Below are positions 21,481 through 23,864 of a stretch of 23,864 nt of DNA, one piece after another. A model generated the notes under the pieces. The model had not been told where the DNA came from and ran no database searches. It saw only the letters and a program-made list of their open reading frames with translations. Source of the DNA: a virus; the IMG/VR virus record IMGVR_UViG_3300027396_000090, positions 1 through 23,864 of that record, one strand, 5' to 3'. How positions within the stretch are numbered: position 1 is the first letter of the stretch; every line of letters begins with the position of its first letter. The position numbers were made by a program, and so were the translations under genes.

Positions 21481-21497
21481 GTGTCATCCGTGACTTA
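21481..21497. repeat. 17-bp junction repeat with GTCA-N4-TGAC palindrome, copy 4
   Basis: Identical over 17 bases to 3798-3814. It fills the gap between the tape measure stop and the M start on the minus strand. The core palindrome is 21483-21494. A weak promoter-like pair (TTTACC, 16 bases, CACAAT) can be drawn across it but is not convincing. Confidence 0.7.
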
Positions 21498-23864
21498 TCG
21501 GTAAAGCACGCCACCAGGGCGCTGCTGTGAAACCAGCTCCTCCATCACGACGCCGCGCACGCGCTGGGCCATCTCGCGCCAGGTTTCGACGTTGTCGCCC
21601 TGGGCGTCGGACGAGCCGCTGCCGTCGTTGTTGATCGTGATGTTGATGATGGCGTTGCTGCCACCGCCCATGCCGGACATCGTCACAGGGATGGAACGAC
21701 CGTCAGGCAGCGGCACGTAGGCTTCAGGCATGCGACCCTCGCCGAACAGAGCGAGCTGCGGACTGTTGGCAATGCCGCCGTTCGCATACGCCTTGAGCGG
21801 AAGCGGGCCGGCACTCGTCATCACGCCACCGTCTGCAAAGCCAAACAGGCTCGCGCCTGCTGAACTGGCGATTGCGGCCATTGCGGCAGAAGTCTCGAGC
21901 GCCATCGTTGTCATGGCGATCGACGTTTCTGTCGTCATCGTTGTGAGCGCGACCGTGTGTTCCGTTGTCATCGTTGTCATGCCGACAGTCATGTCGGTTG
22001 CTACGGCAGTCATCGCGGCGGTTGTTGCGCCGGTCATAGTCGTCATGGCCGTGGTGACGGCCGCAGTCTGAGTGGCTTGACCTGCTGCGCCGGCAGCGCT
22101 GCCGCCCAGACCCAGCATCTCGGTCATCTTTCCACCGAACGAGCCGAAGGCGCTGGTAATCATGTCACCAAAGCCTTTCTTGATGACGATACCAAGCATG
22201 TCACGAGCGATGCCGGCGGCAAACTCCTTGAACTTGAACGAGCCGCCAGCGAGCATGTCCACCAGGCGATCGGTGAACGATGACGCCCAGCGTGCCGTTG
22301 CGCCATCCATCGCCTGTGTTGCCTTGGACCACTCGTCAGCCAGCATTTGCAGCTGGGTGCGCGAGTTGGTCTGGAAGTTCAGCAGCGCAGCCTGACGCAT
22401 CTCCTGAGTGGAGGTGTCGATGATGGACATCTGCTGCAGGAACTGCTCGGTGGTCATGCTGGTTGTGGCCAGCAGGTTGAACGTCTCTTCCTCGCGACGG
22501 TTCTTCAGCGCCTCGATGCGCTTGATCTCCTCGTCGTACTCGTACTTGCGGAGCTCCACGTTGCTCATCGTCGCCTTCAGGGCGTTGCGCTGAGCTTCGC
22601 GCAGGATGTTGGCCGAATCGACACCCATCTTGTTGATGTCAACCTGATTGGCGTCCACGAGCGCCTTGTCGCGCATCGCGGTGAACATCCGATAGGCTTC
22701 GGTGCCCTGCGTGACGGTGGCTTCGAGCTTCTTGACGCGCTTGATCGTCTCGTCGAGGAAGCTGTTTTCCTTGACCAGACCGCGATTGACGAACTCCTCG
22801 GCCGAGCGAGTGAGCGCATCCGATGTGTCGATGCCGACCTGCTTGATCGCGTTCAGGGCGTTGATGGAGTCATCCACGCTCTTCTTGTCGATCATCTTGG
22901 ACACGATGTCCTTGAACTGCGCCTTCTCCTTGAGCGTGGCCAGGCTGTCGATGAAGGCGTTGATGTCGGTTTTGCCCTCGGCAATGAATGCGCGGAAGCG
23001 GTTGACGAACTCCTTGCGCTCCTTCTCACCGCCCATGCGGGTGGGCACCATCTCGCCCTCGGCGTTCTGGACGCGCTCATCGAACTTGCCGGCGGCCAGG
23101 TCGCCCAGGGCCTCGAACATCACCTGTTGCTTCAGGCTGTTGAGGTCACGGGCGTCGCTCAGCGTGGCGGCGAGCTTGGCCTTGGCGGCGGCCACCTCCC
23201 CTTCCAGCTGCTCGGCCAGACGGATGATCGGGCTTTCCTTGAGCGGTTTCTTGGGGTCTTTCGCGGCAATGCCGATGCGACCCAGATTGCCGGCAGCCTT
23301 CAGTGCATCCGATGCGGCACGAATCTGGTCATTGACGAACTGACGCTGAGCCTCGAGCACCTGCTTCTGGCGCGGGTCTTTCGCGGCAGCAATCGCCTCG
23401 TCGATCTCACGCTTCTTGCCTAGGGCGAAGTCCAGCAGGTACTGCTCGCGAGCCTTGACCAGCGCATTGCGCTTGTCGATGAACTGCTTGGAGATGGCTT
23501 CGCGCTCGCTCTCGGTGATCTTGCGACCGGAGGCTTCGGCGCGGCGAGATGCGGCGTCGATAGCATCCTTCTCGGCCTTGTCGAGTTCGGCGGACTGGTT
23601 GCGAAGCTCATCCACGCGACCCTGCGTCTCGCGACGGAAGGTGCGCTGGTATTGCGACAGGTCTTTGGAAGCCGCGTCCTCATCCAGCAAACGCTTTTGC
23701 TCGCTGAACTGAGTCGTCGCCTGCTCGTAGATGCCCTTCTTTTCCTTGAGCTGAGCTTCGATGGATGCGCGGTATGCGGCAACGTCCGCACCGCCTCGAT
23801 TATCACGGAAGCCTGCGCCCAGGGCACGGCTGATCGAGCGGGGAGCGCTCGCGCCATCCTTGTC
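21495..23864 (-). CDS. Tail tape measure protein, N-terminus outside window (partial)
   Basis: The frame is open to the right edge, so only the last 789 residues are seen. Most is charged alpha-helix and likely coiled coil (FRRETQGRVDELRNQSAELD, EQYLLDFALGKKREIDEAIA, IKRVKKLEATVTQGTEAYRM). Near the end ARWASSFTDRLVDMLAGGSF and IARDMLGIVIKKGFGDMITS are typical of lambda-type tape measures. A Thr/Met-rich repeat follows, then GGIANSPQLALFGEGRMPEA and YVPLPDGRSIPVTM, the usual C-terminal block. It sets tail length and leaves the tail with the DNA. A TTG at 23690 is not the true start; the frame continues upstream without a stop. The gene is followed by the 17-bp repeat and M. Confidence 0.95.
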   Translation of the reverse strand, partial: DKDGASAPRSISRALGAGFRDNRGGADVAAYRASIEAQLKEKKGIYEQATTQFSEQKRLLDEDAASKDLSQYQRTFRRETQGRVDELRNQSAELDKAEKDAIDAASRRAEASGRKITESEREAISKQFIDKRNALVKAREQYLLDFALGKKREIDEAIAAAKDPRQKQVLEAQRQFVNDQIRAASDALKAAGNLGRIGIAAKDPKKPLKESPIIRLAEQLEGEVAAAKAKLAATLSDARDLNSLKQQVMFEALGDLAAGKFDERVQNAEGEMVPTRMGGEKERKEFVNRFRAFIAEGKTDINAFIDSLATLKEKAQFKDIVSKMIDKKSVDDSINALNAIKQVGIDTSDALTRSAEEFVNRGLVKENSFLDETIKRVKKLEATVTQGTEAYRMFTAMRDKALVDANQVDINKMGVDSANILREAQRNALKATMSNVELRKYEYDEEIKRIEALKNRREEETFNLLATTSMTTEQFLQQMSIIDTSTQEMRQAALLNFQTNSRTQLQMLADEWSKATQAMDGATARWASSFTDRLVDMLAGGSFKFKEFAAGIARDMLGIVIKKGFGDMITSAFGSFGGKMTEMLGLGGSAAGAAGQATQTAAVTTAMTTMTGATTAAMTAVATDMTVGMTTMTTEHTVALTTMTTETSIAMTTMALETSAAMAAIASSAGASLFGFADGGVMTSAGPLPLKAYANGGIANSPQLALFGEGRMPEAYVPLPDGRSIPVTMSGMGGGSNAIINITINNDGSGSSDAQGDNVETWREMAQRVRGVVMEELVSQQRPGGVLYR
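21846..22043 (-). repeat. Six tandem 33-bp repeats (11-residue units) in the tape measure
   Basis: In order of translation the units are TTMTGATTAAM, TAVATDMTVGM, TTMTTEHTVAL, TTMTTETSIAM, TTMALETSAAM and AAIASSAGASL. Each is exactly 33 bases, and ACAACGATG begins three of the six. The 11-residue period with Met, Leu or Ala at fixed places suggests a hendecad coiled coil. The codons are similar but not identical. Confidence 0.85.

Noticed and set aside
22577-22819. Second minus-strand frame inside the tape measure gene as a separate gene or frameshift product
   Set aside because: It is a Ser/Arg-rich out-of-frame shadow; no slippery site or ribosome site supports it.

Overview
The window looks like part of the late (structural) region of a tailed, lambda-like siphophage or prophage that infects a Gram-negative bacterium. 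The tail genes run in the lambda order (tape measure, M, L, K, I, J). The lysis cassette has a holin, a signal-anchor lysozyme and a nested Rz/Rz1 spanin pair, which implies a host with an outer membrane. The DNA is GC-rich and packed almost without gaps, and many genes overlap at ATGA, TAATG or TGATG junctions. No stretch above about 60 bases is clearly non-coding. I saw no tRNA, rRNA, CRISPR array or insertion sequence. The host cannot be named from the sequence; the lysozyme resembles forms I associate with beta-proteobacterial phages, which is only a hint.

Layout, following minus-strand transcription from right to left: a partial tape measure protein (23864-21495), minor tail proteins M, L, K and I (21479-18643), a very large J-type tip/fibre protein with eight tandem FN3-like repeats (18643-12347), a tail fibre with a C-terminal S74-type chaperone (12298-10379), a small Cys-tailed distal protein (10382-10041), and a protein with an Ig-like C-terminus (10032-9142). 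Then comes an unusual enzyme block (9145-4124). It holds three putative 2-oxoglutarate/Fe(II) oxygenases, a membrane fatty-acid desaturase, a GNAT-like protein and a radical SAM/SPASM enzyme. After it come a 100-residue unknown protein, the lysis cassette (3797-2596), a small beta-rich virion-type protein, a collagen-like protein, an HNH-like endonuclease and a second tail fibre that runs off the left edge. That last gene lies at 1479-1 with no stop codon in the window.

Two genes in the enzyme block (5527-6090 and 6865-7578) lie on the plus strand against the late transcription. They form tight divergent and overlapping convergent pairs with their neighbours, as expected of accessory (moron-like) genes. 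Two of the oxygenases are paralogues placed tail to tail, and their overlapping 3' ends form an imperfect palindrome that encodes similar C-termini on both strands. Two oxygenase genes are joined by start/stop overlaps to the tail-fibre genes upstream. This suggests, but does not prove, that virion tip proteins or a co-encoded small protein are their substrates.

A palindrome of the form GTCA-N4-TGAC recurs at four gene junctions (2584, 3800, 12329, 21483). At two of them it touches or lies inside a good promoter-like sequence, so it may be a phage-specific regulatory element. The lysozyme reading frame is broken by an apparent one-base loss and continues intact in the -1 frame to the Rz start. 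This could be a sequencing error, a recent mutation or a frameshifting signal.
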